NCBI RefSeq assembly: GCF_019104945.1
Contig: NZ_JAHRWW010000022.1
Location: forward strand, 1-40,823
Length of the DNA: 40,823 nt
Direction of reading: 5' to 3'
Origin: Thermomonas sp.
Lineage (GTDB): Bacteria; Pseudomonadota; Gammaproteobacteria; Xanthomonadales; Xanthomonadaceae
Below, piece after piece: positions 16,242 through 24,609 of this stretch. Below the pieces are notes generated by a model. The model made no database searches. It saw nothing but the letters and a program-made list of their open reading frames with translations, and was not told the DNA's origin. Numbering within the stretch: the stretch's first letter is position 1; every line of letters starts with the position of its first letter. Made by a program: the position numbers and the translations under genes.

Positions 16242-16454
16242 AGCCGAACCCTTCGAGACCGATAACCGCCATTACCTTCTCAAAATAGGTGTTGTCACGG
16301 TGTTAGGCAAACCTGAACGCCAGCTTTCACAGCCGCGCAGCTTTGTTGCGACACCTTTGAGGCTGCAGTACTGTCGGCTAAGCCTTTGGCGCTGGGGGAT
16401 GGGTGCAACAGTGCAAAGAGCCAGCAGATACGCCAACTACAATGAGGATAGGTC

Positions 16455-16832
16455 ATGAACACGTTCAGATTGTCCGCAGTTGCTCTGTTATTCGCCGTTT
16501 CTGGAAGCGCATTCGCCCAATCGGCTCCACCACCGCAAGCGGCACAAGCTACAAAAGCCCAAGACTTCAACACTGTGCGCAGTAATCGCCAAAACAGCGC
16601 TATTGGCACAGCCCAAGACTTCAATACGGTACGCAGCAACCGTCAAAATAGCGCGCTGCGAACCAACCCCACGCAAGGCCCCACCCCAACACGCGGCCTG
16701 CCACAGAGCAGCGCGATGGGGCCAGCGCAAGATTTCAACACTGTTCGTAGTAACCGCCAGAACAGCGCACTAAAAACCGCCCCTGCGCAAGATTTCAATA
16801 CGGTGCGCAGCAACCGTCAAAACAGCAATTAG
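16455..16832 (+). CDS. small secreted protein with four copies of a 14-residue repeat
   Basis: 125 residues. GAGG at 16444-16447 gives a well placed ribosome-binding site. A Sec signal peptide ends at SAFA (about residue 21). The mature 104-residue chain is Gln/Asn/Ser/Arg rich, without cysteine, and is built of AQDFNTVRSNRQNS at 35-48, 53-66, 91-104 and 111-124. The spacers are short and variable (A-IGT; A-LRTNPTQGPTPTRGLPQSSAMGP; A-LKTAP). The last copy ends the protein with one extra Asn. All four peptides are identical, yet their codons differ widely, so the peptide is under selection. I do not recognise the family. Export, repeats and lack of a folded core suggest a polyvalent binding or multi-peptide precursor role, which is speculative. 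Confidence 0.85.
   Translation: MNTFRLSAVALLFAVSGSAFAQSAPPPQAAQATKAQDFNTVRSNRQNSAIGTAQDFNTVRSNRQNSALRTNPTQGPTPTRGLPQSSAMGPAQDFNTVRSNRQNSALKTAPAQDFNTVRSNRQNSN
16557..16826 (+). repeat. four in-frame repeats encoding AQDFNTVRSNRQNS
   Basis: Copies start at 16557, 16611, 16725 and 16785, each 42 bases. Copies 1 and 2 differ at eight silent positions (counted over the repeat plus the following Ala codon) and no replacement position. By codon choice, copy 1 pairs with 3 (ACT, AGT, CGC) and copy 2 with 4 (ACG, AGC, CGT), suggesting that a two-copy unit was duplicated as a block. Confidence 0.9.
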
Positions 16833-16838
16833 CAAGCA

Positions 16839-17987
16839 TTAAAGCTTGACCAACCGCTCGATGGCGGCGTCTACCGTGGCTTCGTTTTTTGCAAAACACA
16901 GCCGCAGTAAACGCTGTCCTCGCGGCGGGTTGGCGTAAAACGGGGAGAGTGGAATGCCGGTAACGCCATGCTCGGTGGTGAGCCAGCGCGCAAATTCGAG
17001 GTCAGGCAAATCACTGATCGCTGAATAATCCACCAACTGAAAATAACCACCCGGAACCGGCAATGGCTTGAGCTTGGTCGTCGCCAGCTTGGCACGGAAG
17101 GCGTCACGCTTGCCCTGATAGAACGCGCCCAATTGCAGATAGTGCTCCGGTTCTTCGCGGATCATGTCGGCAAACGCATACTGAGCCGGGGCGAAGCTAC
17201 AAAAGGTGTTGTATTGGTGCACCTTGCGGAACTCGGCGGAGAGCGCTGGCGGGGCGATCGCATAACCCAGCTTCCAGCCTGTGCAGTGGTAGGTCTTACC
17301 GAAGCTGGAAATAACGAAGGCGCGTTCACGCAGCTGTGGGTAGCGCAGCGCAGATTCGTGACGAGCACTATCAAACACGATGTGCTCGTACACTTCATCA
17401 CTGAGCAGGTAGATGCCGGTGCCGTCTAGCAGGCCGATCAAGGCTTGCATGTCGGCCGCGCTGAACATTGCACCGGAGGGGTTGTTTGGGCTGTTAATCA
17501 TCAGCATCCGCGTACGCGGGGTAATTGCAGCGCGAATGGCCTCCCAGTTTGGGGTGAAGCTAGCCGGATCCAGCGCCACATGCACGGCGGTGGCACCGGC
17601 CAATTCAATCGCCGGTTCGTAGCAGTCATAGCAAGGATCAAGCACGATCACTTCATCACCCGCCCGTACCACCGCATGAATGGCATTGAAAATCGCCTCG
17701 GTGGCGCCACTGGTGACGGTAATCTCGGTGTCCACGTCCGGCGCCCAGCCGTAGCAGCGCGTAGTTTTCTCGGCGATCGCTTGGCGCAGCGCGGGGATGC
17801 CAGTCATCATCGGATACTGGTTATGCCCATCGCGCATCGCCTTGGTGAGCGAAGCCAACAGACGCTCCGGCACCGGGAAATCAGGAAAGCCTTGGCCAAG
17901 ATTCACCGCACCATGCTGGGCCGCTAACTGCGACATCACGGTAAAGATGGTGGTGCCGACTTTCGGCAGTTTGGTTTCAATCTGCAT
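16839..17987 (-). CDS. ybdL: methionine aminotransferase YbdL (class I PLP enzyme)
   Basis: 382 residues from ATG 17987; longer frames extend into the divergent ccmA leader and lack a family match. The start MQIETKLPKVGTTIFTVMSQLA aligns closely with E. coli YbdL. Family signatures are NLGQGFPDFPVP, QYPMMTGIPALR, SPNNPSGA, LLSDEVYEHIVFD and the PLP lysine in SSFGKTYHCTGWK. It transfers the amino group of methionine (also aromatic residues) to a keto acid. The resulting keto-acid amide, when glutamine is the donor, is the substrate of an omega-amidase such as the one at 14098-14919. It is divergent from ccmA, with 92 bp between start codons. Confidence 0.92.
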   Translation of the reverse strand: MQIETKLPKVGTTIFTVMSQLAAQHGAVNLGQGFPDFPVPERLLASLTKAMRDGHNQYPMMTGIPALRQAIAEKTTRCYGWAPDVDTEITVTSGATEAIFNAIHAVVRAGDEVIVLDPCYDCYEPAIELAGATAVHVALDPASFTPNWEAIRAAITPRTRMLMINSPNNPSGAMFSAADMQALIGLLDGTGIYLLSDEVYEHIVFDSARHESALRYPQLRERAFVISSFGKTYHCTGWKLGYAIAPPALSAEFRKVHQYNTFCSFAPAQYAFADMIREEPEHYLQLGAFYQGKRDAFRAKLATTKLKPLPVPGGYFQLVDYSAISDLPDLEFARWLTTEHGVTGIPLSPFYANPPRGQRLLRLCFAKNEATVDAAIERLVKL

Positions 17988-18079
17988 CGCTACAAAACCC
18001 ATCCTAGAGAAGCAACAGTGTACGAAATTGCGGGCACCCCGCATGTATTCCCATGGCATGCCGGTATCATTGCCAGCCA

Positions 18080-18727
18080 ATGAGTGAATTTGCCGCCCCA
18101 TCCAGCCCCTTGCTTGCCGCGCATGAACTACTGTTTATGCGCGACGATCTGCCGATCTTCGGCCCGCTCGATTTTTCCGTAAATGAAGGCGAGGCGCTAC
18201 TGGTACAAGGCAGCAATGGCGCGGGAAAAACTACGCTCTTGCGTGTACTGGCTGGGCTTTTGCGCGCTAACGCAGGGCACGTTGAGATTGACGGCAAGCC
18301 AGCGCAGCACGAATTGCGCGCGCGCCATACGGCGTATTTGGGGCATCTTCCTGGGTTAAAGGCCGATCTTTCTGCCCTGCAAAATCTGCGTTATCTGTGT
18401 GGTTTGCATGGCCGTCGCCCTAAGCAAACCCATGAAGCGGCGCTGCATATCGTCGGGCTTACTGGGTTTGAAGACGCCCCCGTGCGCACACTTTCTGCCG
18501 GGCAAAAAAAACGACTGGGGCTGGCGCGGCTCTGGCTATCGCCTGCTCCGCTTTGGTTGCTAGACGAACCCTACGCGAACCTCGATCTTGAAGGCATCAA
18601 CTTAGTTAATCGCATGGTGCAGGCCCATCTACGCAGCGGCGGTGCGGCGCTGATTACCACTCATGGCGCATATGCGGCCCCACCTGTACGCACCCGTCTG
18701 CTGGAAATGACGAGGGCCACCGTATGA
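18080..18727 (+). CDS. ccmA: heme exporter ATPase CcmA
   Basis: 215 residues from ATG 18080. Walker A is [18 protein letters not shown], the signature is [14 protein letters not shown] and Walker B is [13 protein letters not shown], with the switch His in ITTHG. The short length and AGQKKR signature are those of CcmA, the ATPase of the CcmABCD complex that releases holo-CcmE during cytochrome c maturation. Its stop overlaps the ccmB start by 4 bp. Confidence 0.96.
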   Translation: MSEFAAPSSPLLAAHELLFMRDDLPIFGPLDFSVNEGEALLVQGSNGAGKTTLLRVLAGLLRANAGHVEIDGKPAQHELRARHTAYLGHLPGLKADLSALQNLRYLCGLHGRRPKQTHEAALHIVGLTGFEDAPVRTLSAGQKKRLGLARLWLSPAPLWLLDEPYANLDLEGINLVNRMVQAHLRSGGAALITTHGAYAAPPVRTRLLEMTRATV

Positions 18728-19395
18728 TGTGGCAGGCCGCTCGTGCGCTAATGGTGCGTGATTTACAACTCCTTTGGGCACGCCGTGGTGATGCCTTCCA
18801 ACCCGCTTTATTCGCGCTGCTCACCGTCGTGCTATTTGCCCTTGGCCTTGGTGGTGAAGCCAAAGCACTCTCCCCGGTTGCCTCGGCGGTACTCTGGCTG
18901 GCCGTACTGCTGGCGGGGCTGCTCGCGCTAGACAATTTGTTCCGCGGTGATGCCGAAGACGGCTCGCTAGAGCAGTGGATGCTCGCACCCGTTCCACTGT
19001 GGTGGCTGGTGCTTGTGCGCACGCTTATGCATTGGTTCACAACTGCGCTGCCGGTCATTATCGCCGTTCCATTTTTGGGTGAACTGCTCTACCTGCCGCA
19101 TGCACAACTGCCTGTATTGCTGCTGTCGCTGCTGCTCGGCACACCCATCCTCAGCCTCCTAGGTGCTGTTGTTGCCGCGCTCACCGTGGGCATGCGCCGC
19201 GCCGGTGTATTGCTCGCCCTTTTGGCGCTACCGCTGTATGTGCCTGTACTGGTGTTTGGCGCAGGTGCGGTGGCTGCCGATGCGCAAGGCTTAGACGCGG
19301 TGGGGGCGTTGTTACTGCTGGGGGCCGGCCTTGCAATCGCAGTGATACTAGCCCCTATCACTGCCGCGGCGGCACTACGCATCGCGCATTCCTGA
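18724..19395 (+). CDS. ccmB: heme exporter membrane protein CcmB
   Basis: 223 residues with six hydrophobic segments, of the usual CcmB length. The pattern [25 protein letters not shown] at the start, [27 protein letters not shown] in the first third and [23 protein letters not shown] in the middle is characteristic of CcmB. It forms the membrane part of CcmAB. In most genomes ccmC follows at once; here an azurin gene lies between. Confidence 0.96.
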   Translation: MMWQAARALMVRDLQLLWARRGDAFQPALFALLTVVLFALGLGGEAKALSPVASAVLWLAVLLAGLLALDNLFRGDAEDGSLEQWMLAPVPLWWLVLVRTLMHWFTTALPVIIAVPFLGELLYLPHAQLPVLLLSLLLGTPILSLLGAVVAALTVGMRRAGVLLALLALPLYVPVLVFGAGAVAADAQGLDAVGALLLLGAGLAIAVILAPITAAAALRIAHS

Positions 19396-19484
19396 CCCAT
19401 ATCAATGCGGCCTTAACACTTCAGCGTGGAGAATACGCACGCCTGATCAACTGTGGTCAGTTCATACCCTACGGAGTGTTTCCA

Positions 19485-20063
19485 ATGATTTCCCGTCAGA
19501 TTCTTCTTGCTGGTGCCATCGCTTTGGCTCTTTCTGCTTGCGGTAACTCTTCGGCCCCGGCCGAGGCCCCGGCTGCCGACGCAGCTCCTGCGGCTGAAGC
19601 ACCTGCTGCCGAAGCCCCGGCCGAAGCTGCACCTGCAGAGGCCGCACCGGCCGCTGCCGCTTCCACCAAGCCTGCCGTGGTTGAGAACTGCGCCACCACC
19701 ATCGAAGCCAACGATGCCATGCAGTACAACGCAGATTCGATCACTGTTCCTGCCAGCTGCACGCAATTCACCATTAACCTGAAGCACACCGGCACCATGG
19801 CTGCCACTGTGATGGGCCATAACGTCGTGATCGCTAAGGCGGCCGACGCTGCTGGCATCGCCGCTGATGGCGCTTCCAACCCCACCGACCATGTAAAGGA
19901 AGCCGATACGCGTTCGATCGCCCACACCAAGATCATCGGCGGCGGCGAGTCCACCTCGGTGACCTTCGACGTGTCCAAGATCAAGGACGGCGGCCCGTAT
20001 GAGTTCTTCTGCAGCTTCCCCGGCCATCTGGCTCTGATGAAGGGCAGCATCCAAGTTCAGTAA
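19485..20063 (+). CDS. lipid-anchored azurin (Laz-like blue copper protein)
   Basis: 192 residues from ATG 19485; GGAG at 19473-19476 fixes this start (a GTG at 19476 overlaps the ribosome-binding site). A lipobox LSAC puts the lipidated cysteine at residue 19. Residues about 22-62 are an Ala/Pro/Glu linker of AAEAPAEAAP-like units, as in neisserial Laz. The azurin domain (about 66-192) has all type 1 copper ligands: His112 (MGHN), Cys176, His181 and Met185 in FFCSFPGHLALMKG, plus the Cys69-Cys92 disulfide. The residue equivalent to Trp48 of Pseudomonas azurin is Val. It would carry electrons at the membrane, perhaps between c-type cytochromes and oxidases. It sits inside the ccm cluster but has its own leader and stem-loop. 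Confidence 0.96.
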   Translation: MISRQILLAGAIALALSACGNSSAPAEAPAADAAPAAEAPAAEAPAEAAPAEAAPAAAASTKPAVVENCATTIEANDAMQYNADSITVPASCTQFTINLKHTGTMAATVMGHNVVIAKAADAAGIAADGASNPTDHVKEADTRSIAHTKIIGGGESTSVTFDVSKIKDGGPYEFFCSFPGHLALMKGSIQVQ

Positions 20064-20094
20064 TTCTGGCTTGGGTTAGTTCAATTTGTTGACC

Positions 20095-20126
20095 AAACGG
20101 CGCGGAATGCCATTTCCGCGCCGTTT
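20095..20126 (+). terminator. strong stem-loop after azurin, probable terminator
   Basis: AAACGGCGCGGAA (20095-20107) pairs perfectly with TTCCGCGCCGTTT (20114-20126): a 13-bp stem and 6-nt loop. The U residues after the stem are few (the T-run is inside the stem), so termination or protection of the azurin mRNA 3' end are both possible. It is nearly symmetric and could act on both strands. Confidence 0.65.
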
Positions 20127-20177
20127 GCGTGTCAATGCTCAGTCAGATGCAGACTGGTATCATTCACAGGATATGCG

Positions 20178-20200
20178 CGGCCACCTCCCGGCCGATTTTT
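20178..20200 (+). terminator. terminator-like hairpin just ahead of ccmC, possible attenuator
   Basis: CGGCC (20178-20182) and GGCCG (20190-20194) form a 5-bp GC stem with a 7-nt loop, followed by ATTTTT. It lies 11 nt before the ccmC ATG, too close to be a simple gene-end signal. It may attenuate ccmC expression, or the T-run may be chance. Confidence 0.35.
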
Positions 20201-20211
20201 AATAGGCCACG

Positions 20212-20964
20212 ATGTCACCACTGATCCGCTGGTTCCACCAACTCGGTTCTCCACCCTATTTCGACCGCTTCGCCGCCCGTTGGATACCGTGGGCCTATCT
20301 GTTTGGCCTGCTCACCATGGCGGTCGGTGCGTACGGCGCGCTGTATCAAGTTCCCGCCGATTATCAGCAGGGCGACAGTTTCCGCATTCTTTATATCCAC
20401 GTCCCCGCCGCGTGGATGAGCATGGCGATCTTCGGCCTCATGGCGTTTTATTCAGCCATTGGCCTGATCTGGCGAATCAAACTTTGCGAAATTTTGGCGA
20501 TGGCCTGCGCCCCTACTGGTGCCGCGTTCACCGCTGCGACCCTCGCCACTGGCTCGATTTGGGGCAAACCGATGTGGGGGACATGGTGGGACTGGGATCC
20601 GCGCCTCACTACAGAATTGATTTTGCTGTTTCTGTACTTGGGCGTGATGGGCCTGTACGCCGCCATCGACGACCGCCGCAACGCCGCCCGCGCGGCGGGC
20701 TTGCTCGCGATTGTTGGGGTTGCCCTGCTGCCGGTGATCCGTTGGTCGGTGGTGTGGTGGAACTCGCTGCATCAAGGGCAAACCATTCGTATTTTTGGTG
20801 AGTCCAGCATGGATTCCAGCATGCTACCGCCACTGATTTGGATGATTATCGGCACGAAACTTTGGTTTATCGGTTCACTCTTAGCACGCGCACGCGCCGA
20901 CAACCTGCGCCGCGAGCTGGGCAAAGACTGGGTCGCCAAGCGCGCCAGCGGAGATACCACATGA
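20212..20964 (+). CDS. ccmC: heme delivery membrane protein CcmC
   Basis: 250 residues, six membrane segments. The tryptophan-rich heme-handling motif WGTWWDWDPRLTTELILLFLYLG is present at about 123-145, flanked by the conserved His residues (in YIHVPAAWMSM near 63 and in NSLHQG near 184). CcmC loads heme onto CcmE in the periplasm. Its stop overlaps ccmD by 4 bp. The 148-bp gap upstream with two stem-loops indicates a separate promoter from ccmAB. Confidence 0.97.
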   Translation: MSPLIRWFHQLGSPPYFDRFAARWIPWAYLFGLLTMAVGAYGALYQVPADYQQGDSFRILYIHVPAAWMSMAIFGLMAFYSAIGLIWRIKLCEILAMACAPTGAAFTAATLATGSIWGKPMWGTWWDWDPRLTTELILLFLYLGVMGLYAAIDDRRNAARAAGLLAIVGVALLPVIRWSVVWWNSLHQGQTIRIFGESSMDSSMLPPLIWMIIGTKLWFIGSLLARARADNLRRELGKDWVAKRASGDTT

Positions 20965-21137
20965 GCTACCGTGACTATGTGATCGCCGCTTACGCCGTGT
21001 TTGCCCTCATGCTGGTGTGGGACTACCTCATCCCGCGCCTGCAAATTCGCAGCGCCTTACGTGCCGCCAAATTGCGGCTTGCCCGCACCGCTTCCACACC
21101 GCCGCGAGATACGGAACTTCCGCTCTCGCGCGACTGA
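20961..21137 (+). CDS. ccmD: heme exporter small protein CcmD
   Basis: 58 residues, beginning MSYRDYVIAAYAVFALMLVWDYLIPRL and continuing with a basic cytoplasmic tail (RSALRAAKLRLART), the standard CcmD pattern of one N-out membrane span followed by positive charges. The YVIAAYAVF motif is typical. CcmD joins CcmABC and helps release holo-CcmE. It overlaps the ccmC stop by 4 bp, and ccmE follows 13 bp later. Confidence 0.92.
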   Translation: MSYRDYVIAAYAVFALMLVWDYLIPRLQIRSALRAAKLRLARTASTPPRDTELPLSRD

Positions 21138-21150
21138 CTAAAAGAACGCC

Positions 21151-21639
21151 ATGCACCCCACTCGCAAACGCCGCCTGTATTTGATCCTCGCCCTGCTGGT
21201 TGCTGCTGGCATTGCCGTTGCGCTTGTCGCACTCGCACTACAGCGCAACGTGGCCTATCTCTACACCCCTCACGAAGTATTGAGCGGTAGCGCAGGCGAA
21301 AACGTCACCTCCGGGCAGGCGCGGTTTCGCTTGGGCGGCATGGTGGCCAAAGACTCATTCAAACGCGCCGCTGGCTCAATGGAAGCGCATTTTGATGTGG
21401 ACGACGGCGATGCCAAATTGCCCGTTGTCTATACCGGTATCTTGCCGGATCTCTTTCGTGAAAATCAGTCTGTCGTGGCAACCGGCCGCATGAAGGGTAA
21501 GGTCTTCGTAGCCGAAGAAGTGCTGGCCAAGCACGACGAGACCTATATGCCTAAGGAAGTTGCCGACAAAATGTCGCAGGCACATAAGAAGCATCATGTT
21601 GAAGACGCGGCACAAGCACCCGCCGAAGGCGCACAGTAA
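21151..21639 (+). CDS. ccmE: cytochrome c-type heme chaperone CcmE
   Basis: 162 residues. One N-terminal membrane anchor (about 9-30) and a periplasmic OB-fold domain. The heme-binding His128 and nearby Tyr132 are in [14 protein letters not shown], matching His130 and Tyr134 of E. coli CcmE. It carries heme covalently from CcmC to CcmF/H. The tail is rich in His, Ala and Glu. The last base of its stop is the first base of the ccmF ATG (TAATG). Confidence 0.97.
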   Translation: MHPTRKRRLYLILALLVAAGIAVALVALALQRNVAYLYTPHEVLSGSAGENVTSGQARFRLGGMVAKDSFKRAAGSMEAHFDVDDGDAKLPVVYTGILPDLFRENQSVVATGRMKGKVFVAEEVLAKHDETYMPKEVADKMSQAHKKHHVEDAAQAPAEGAQ

Positions 21640-23621
21640 TGTATCCCGAACTTGGTCAAATCGCACTGGCGTTAGCCCTTCTTGTGGCTACGCTGCAAGC
21701 CCTGCTGCCACTTTTAGGCGCGCACCGTAACCATCACGACATGATGGCTGTGGCACGCCCTGCTGCCTACATGCAATTACTGCTGGTAGGGCTGAGTTTT
21801 GCAATTTTGACCCACGCCTTTGTGGTGAGCGATTTCTCGGTGCAATACGTCGCCGAAAATTCCAACTCATTATTGCCGGTGCTGTATCGCTACACCGCGG
21901 TTTGGGGCTCACACGAAGGTTCGCTGCTGCTGTGGGCATTGGTACTGGCGATCTGGACGGGCGCGGTGGCGCGGCTGTCGCATAACCTTCCCGAACATGT
22001 CGTAGCACGCGTGCTTGGGGTGATGGGGATCATCTCGGTCGGTTTTCTGGCCTTCCTCATCTTCACCAGCAACCCATTCATCCGCATCCTGCCCGCTGCT
22101 GGCGAAGGCCGCGACCTCAACCCGCTGCTGCAAGATCCGGGGCTCATCATGCACCCGCCGATGCTGTACGCCGGTTACGTGGGCTTTGCCGTACCGTTTG
22201 CATTCGCAATTGCTGCGCTACTCGAACGTCGTATCGACACCCAGTGGCTGCGTTGGACACGTCCATGGACGAACGCGGCATGGGCGTTTCTCACCCTTGG
22301 GATTGCTATTGGCAGCTGGTGGGCCTATTACGAGCTAGGCTGGGGCGGCTGGTGGTTCTGGGACCCGGTTGAAAATGCCAGCTTCATGCCGTGGCTGGTT
22401 GGCGCCGCACTGATTCATTCGCAGGCCGTCACCGAAAAGCGTGGCAGCTTTGGTGGTTGGACGCTGCTACTTGCCATTGCCGCATTCTCGCTCTCGCTAC
22501 TGGGTACCTTCTTGGTGCGCTCTGGTGTGCTGACGTCGGTACATGCGTTTGCGGCCGACCCTTCACGCGGCCTGTTTATCCTCATTTTCCTTGGCATCAT
22601 CATTGGCGGCTCGCTGTTGCTGTATGCACTGCGCGCACCGGATACCGAATCCAACGCCAAGCCCTTTACCGCCAGTTCGCGCGAAACGCTTCTGCTGCTC
22701 AACAATCTTTTGCTTTCCACCGCCTGCGCGATGGTGCTGCTTGGCACACTGTACCCACTGCTGGCCGACGCACTGGAACTGGGCAAAATTTCGGTAGGCC
22801 CGCCTTATTTTGCTGCGATGTTCATGCTGCTCATGGCCCCGCTGGTGGCGCTGATCCCGTTTGGTCCGCTCACACGCTGGCAGCGCGATGATCTTGGCAA
22901 GCCCACCCGCATGCTGATGCCGTGGGCTGTGTTGGCATTGATTGGCGCGACACTGGCCTTTTTCATGGCCCCGCAAGGGCAATGGAAGGCGGCACTCGGC
23001 GTTCTTGGCGCACTTTGGGTGGGTGCAGGCACGCTGTATTTCGTTTGGCAGCGCCTGCGCAGCAGTGGCCGCATCACTCGCGAAATGCTGGGCATGGCAT
23101 TTGCGCATTTTGGCGTGGCGGTGTTCCTTATCGGTGCGCTGCTGGTAGAAGGGCTTGGTATGCAGCGCGAGCTGGCAGTAAAAGCTGGCGACACAGTGAC
23201 CCTAGGCAGCTATAGCTTCCGCTTCGACGGCATTCAAGAACGGCCCGGCCCCAATTACGTGTCCGACTACGGCACCGTGTACGTCAGCAAAAACGGCGGC
23301 ACGCCCGTTACCCTGCACCCTGAAAAACGCAAATATGTGGCGGGTGGCCAAGTGATGACCGAGTCCGGCATTTCGCAAGGCTTTCTCGCAGACGCCTACG
23401 TGGCCATTGGCGAATCACTTGGCAACGACGCATGGGCCATGCGCGTGTACGTCAAACCCTTTATCCGTTGGATCTGGGGCGGCGCCTTGTTGATGGCGCT
23501 GGGTGCTGGCATCACCGCCTGCGATAAACGCTTCCGTGTTAAAGCCCCCGCCGCGGCTAAGGCGGCTCCCCAAGCCCCCATCGATGCAAGCCAAACTGCG
23601 GCACAAGGAACCCCCGCATGA
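21639..23621 (+). CDS. ccmF: heme lyase subunit CcmF
   Basis: 660 residues with about 14-15 membrane segments. The periplasmic tryptophan-rich motif WGGWWFWDPVENASFMPW is at about 233-250, with conserved heme-ligand histidines around it (HEGSLLLW near 92, HSQAVTEKRG near 257). CcmF forms the holocytochrome c synthase with CcmH and CcmI and reduces and transfers heme from CcmE. It overlaps ccmE by 1 bp and ccmG by 4 bp. Confidence 0.97.
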   Translation: MYPELGQIALALALLVATLQALLPLLGAHRNHHDMMAVARPAAYMQLLLVGLSFAILTHAFVVSDFSVQYVAENSNSLLPVLYRYTAVWGSHEGSLLLWALVLAIWTGAVARLSHNLPEHVVARVLGVMGIISVGFLAFLIFTSNPFIRILPAAGEGRDLNPLLQDPGLIMHPPMLYAGYVGFAVPFAFAIAALLERRIDTQWLRWTRPWTNAAWAFLTLGIAIGSWWAYYELGWGGWWFWDPVENASFMPWLVGAALIHSQAVTEKRGSFGGWTLLLAIAAFSLSLLGTFLVRSGVLTSVHAFAADPSRGLFILIFLGIIIGGSLLLYALRAPDTESNAKPFTASSRETLLLLNNLLLSTACAMVLLGTLYPLLADALELGKISVGPPYFAAMFMLLMAPLVALIPFGPLTRWQRDDLGKPTRMLMPWAVLALIGATLAFFMAPQGQWKAALGVLGALWVGAGTLYFVWQRLRSSGRITREMLGMAFAHFGVAVFLIGALLVEGLGMQRELAVKAGDTVTLGSYSFRFDGIQERPGPNYVSDYGTVYVSKNGGTPVTLHPEKRKYVAGGQVMTESGISQGFLADAYVAIGESLGNDAWAMRVYVKPFIRWIWGGALLMALGAGITACDKRFRVKAPAAAKAAPQAPIDASQTAAQGTPA

Positions 23622-24160
23622 AACCTTCTCGCTGGCTTCCGCTAGCCGCGTTTGCCCTACTTGCAGCGCTATTGGCGGCAGGTGTTTGGATGAGCCGCAA
23701 ACCCAATCGTGAAGCGCTTCCTTCGCCGCTCATCGGCAAGCCCGCACCAGATTTCGTGCTTCCCGTTTTGCATGACCCTTCCTACAAAGTGGCCATGCAA
23801 GACCTGCGCGGCCAGCCGTTCTTAATGAATGTGTGGGGCAGCTGGTGCGTGGAATGCCGCGCGGAACACCCCGTACTCACACGCTTTGCTGAAACCAAAA
23901 AGCTGCGCATCGTGGGTTACAACTGGAAAGACGAACCCGCCGACGCCTTGCGTTGGCTGGAGCAGTTCGGCAACCCCTATATGGTGGTGCTCTCTGATGA
24001 AGAAGGCCGTACCGCGCTGGACTGGGGTGTGTACGGCGCACCCGAATCTTTCTTCGTGGATGGGCAAGGCATCGTGCGCTGGAAGCATGTAGGCCCGCTG
24101 ACGGATGCCATCATTGAGCAAGAACTTATGCCGCAAATGGCCAAATTTGGGGTGAAGTAA
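23618..24160 (+). CDS. ccmG: thiol:disulfide interchange protein CcmG (DsbE)
   Basis: 180 residues, with an N-terminal membrane anchor (about 5-25) and a periplasmic thioredoxin fold. The active site is WGSWCVEC; the CVEC dithiol and the following RAEHPVL match CcmG/DsbE, and the GAPESFFVDGQG cis-proline region is present. It reduces the CXXCH cysteines of apocytochrome c, with CcmH. It shares 1 bp with the ccmH start. Confidence 0.95.
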   Translation: MKPSRWLPLAAFALLAALLAAGVWMSRKPNREALPSPLIGKPAPDFVLPVLHDPSYKVAMQDLRGQPFLMNVWGSWCVECRAEHPVLTRFAETKKLRIVGYNWKDEPADALRWLEQFGNPYMVVLSDEEGRTALDWGVYGAPESFFVDGQGIVRWKHVGPLTDAIIEQELMPQMAKFGVK

Positions 24161-24609
24161 TGCGCCACCTACTTCTTGCCACCCTGCTCTGGCTGGCCAC
24201 ACTACCAGCCTTTGCCCAAGCCAATCAGCAGGCCGACGCCGCACCGCTGGTGTTTCAATCGAGTGCTGAAGAAGCGCGCTTCCACAACCTAACCCTGCAA
24301 CTACGCTGCGTAATGTGCCAGAACCAATCGCTGGCCGACTCCAACGCACTGATCGCCCTGCAGCTGCGCCGCGAAGTACTTGACCTCATGCGTAAAGATA
24401 TGAGCGATGAGCAAATCAAAACCTATCTTGTGCAGCGCTACGGCGAGTTCGTTCTGTACAAGCCTAAATTAGAGGGGCGCACCTGGCTGCTTTGGGCGGG
24501 CCCCGCACTGGTACTGCTGTTTGGTGCAGGCGCGGTAGTCGCCATCGTTCGCCGCCGTAAACCAACGGCCGCAAGCCCAGCAACCAGCGAAGACGATCAG
24601 GAGTGGTAA
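24160..24609 (+). CDS. ccmH: cytochrome c maturation thiol oxidoreductase CcmH
   Basis: 149 residues: a signal peptide to about FAQA, a periplasmic domain with the redox motif LRCVMCQNQSLADSNA at about 48-63, and a C-terminal membrane span (WLLWAGPALVLLFGAGAVVAIV). This is the short CcmH of the separate CcmH + CcmI type, unlike the fused E. coli CcmH. It binds apocytochrome thiols for heme ligation. TAATG joins it to ccmI. Confidence 0.95.
   Translation: MRHLLLATLLWLATLPAFAQANQQADAAPLVFQSSAEEARFHNLTLQLRCVMCQNQSLADSNALIALQLRREVLDLMRKDMSDEQIKTYLVQRYGEFVLYKPKLEGRTWLLWAGPALVLLFGAGAVVAIVRRRKPTAASPATSEDDQEW

Noticed and set aside
16557-16826. CRISPR-like or tandem DNA repeat array
   Set aside because: The repeats are in frame, irregularly spaced and differ at silent codon positions, which fits a coding repeat and not a CRISPR array.
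16455-16832. Multi-core ribosomal peptide (RiPP) precursor
   Set aside because: The peptide has a Sec signal but no neighbouring modification enzyme or dedicated exporter; kept only as a remote possibility for the repeat protein.
16833-16848. Hairpin CAAGC/GCTTG between the repeat protein and ybdL
   Set aside because: Only five pairs and no T-run; too weak to call a terminator.
19413-20054. Long open frames antisense to azurin
   Set aside because: The Ala/Pro/Glu linker codons give few stops on the opposite strand; the azurin frame has all ligands and a good ribosome-binding site.
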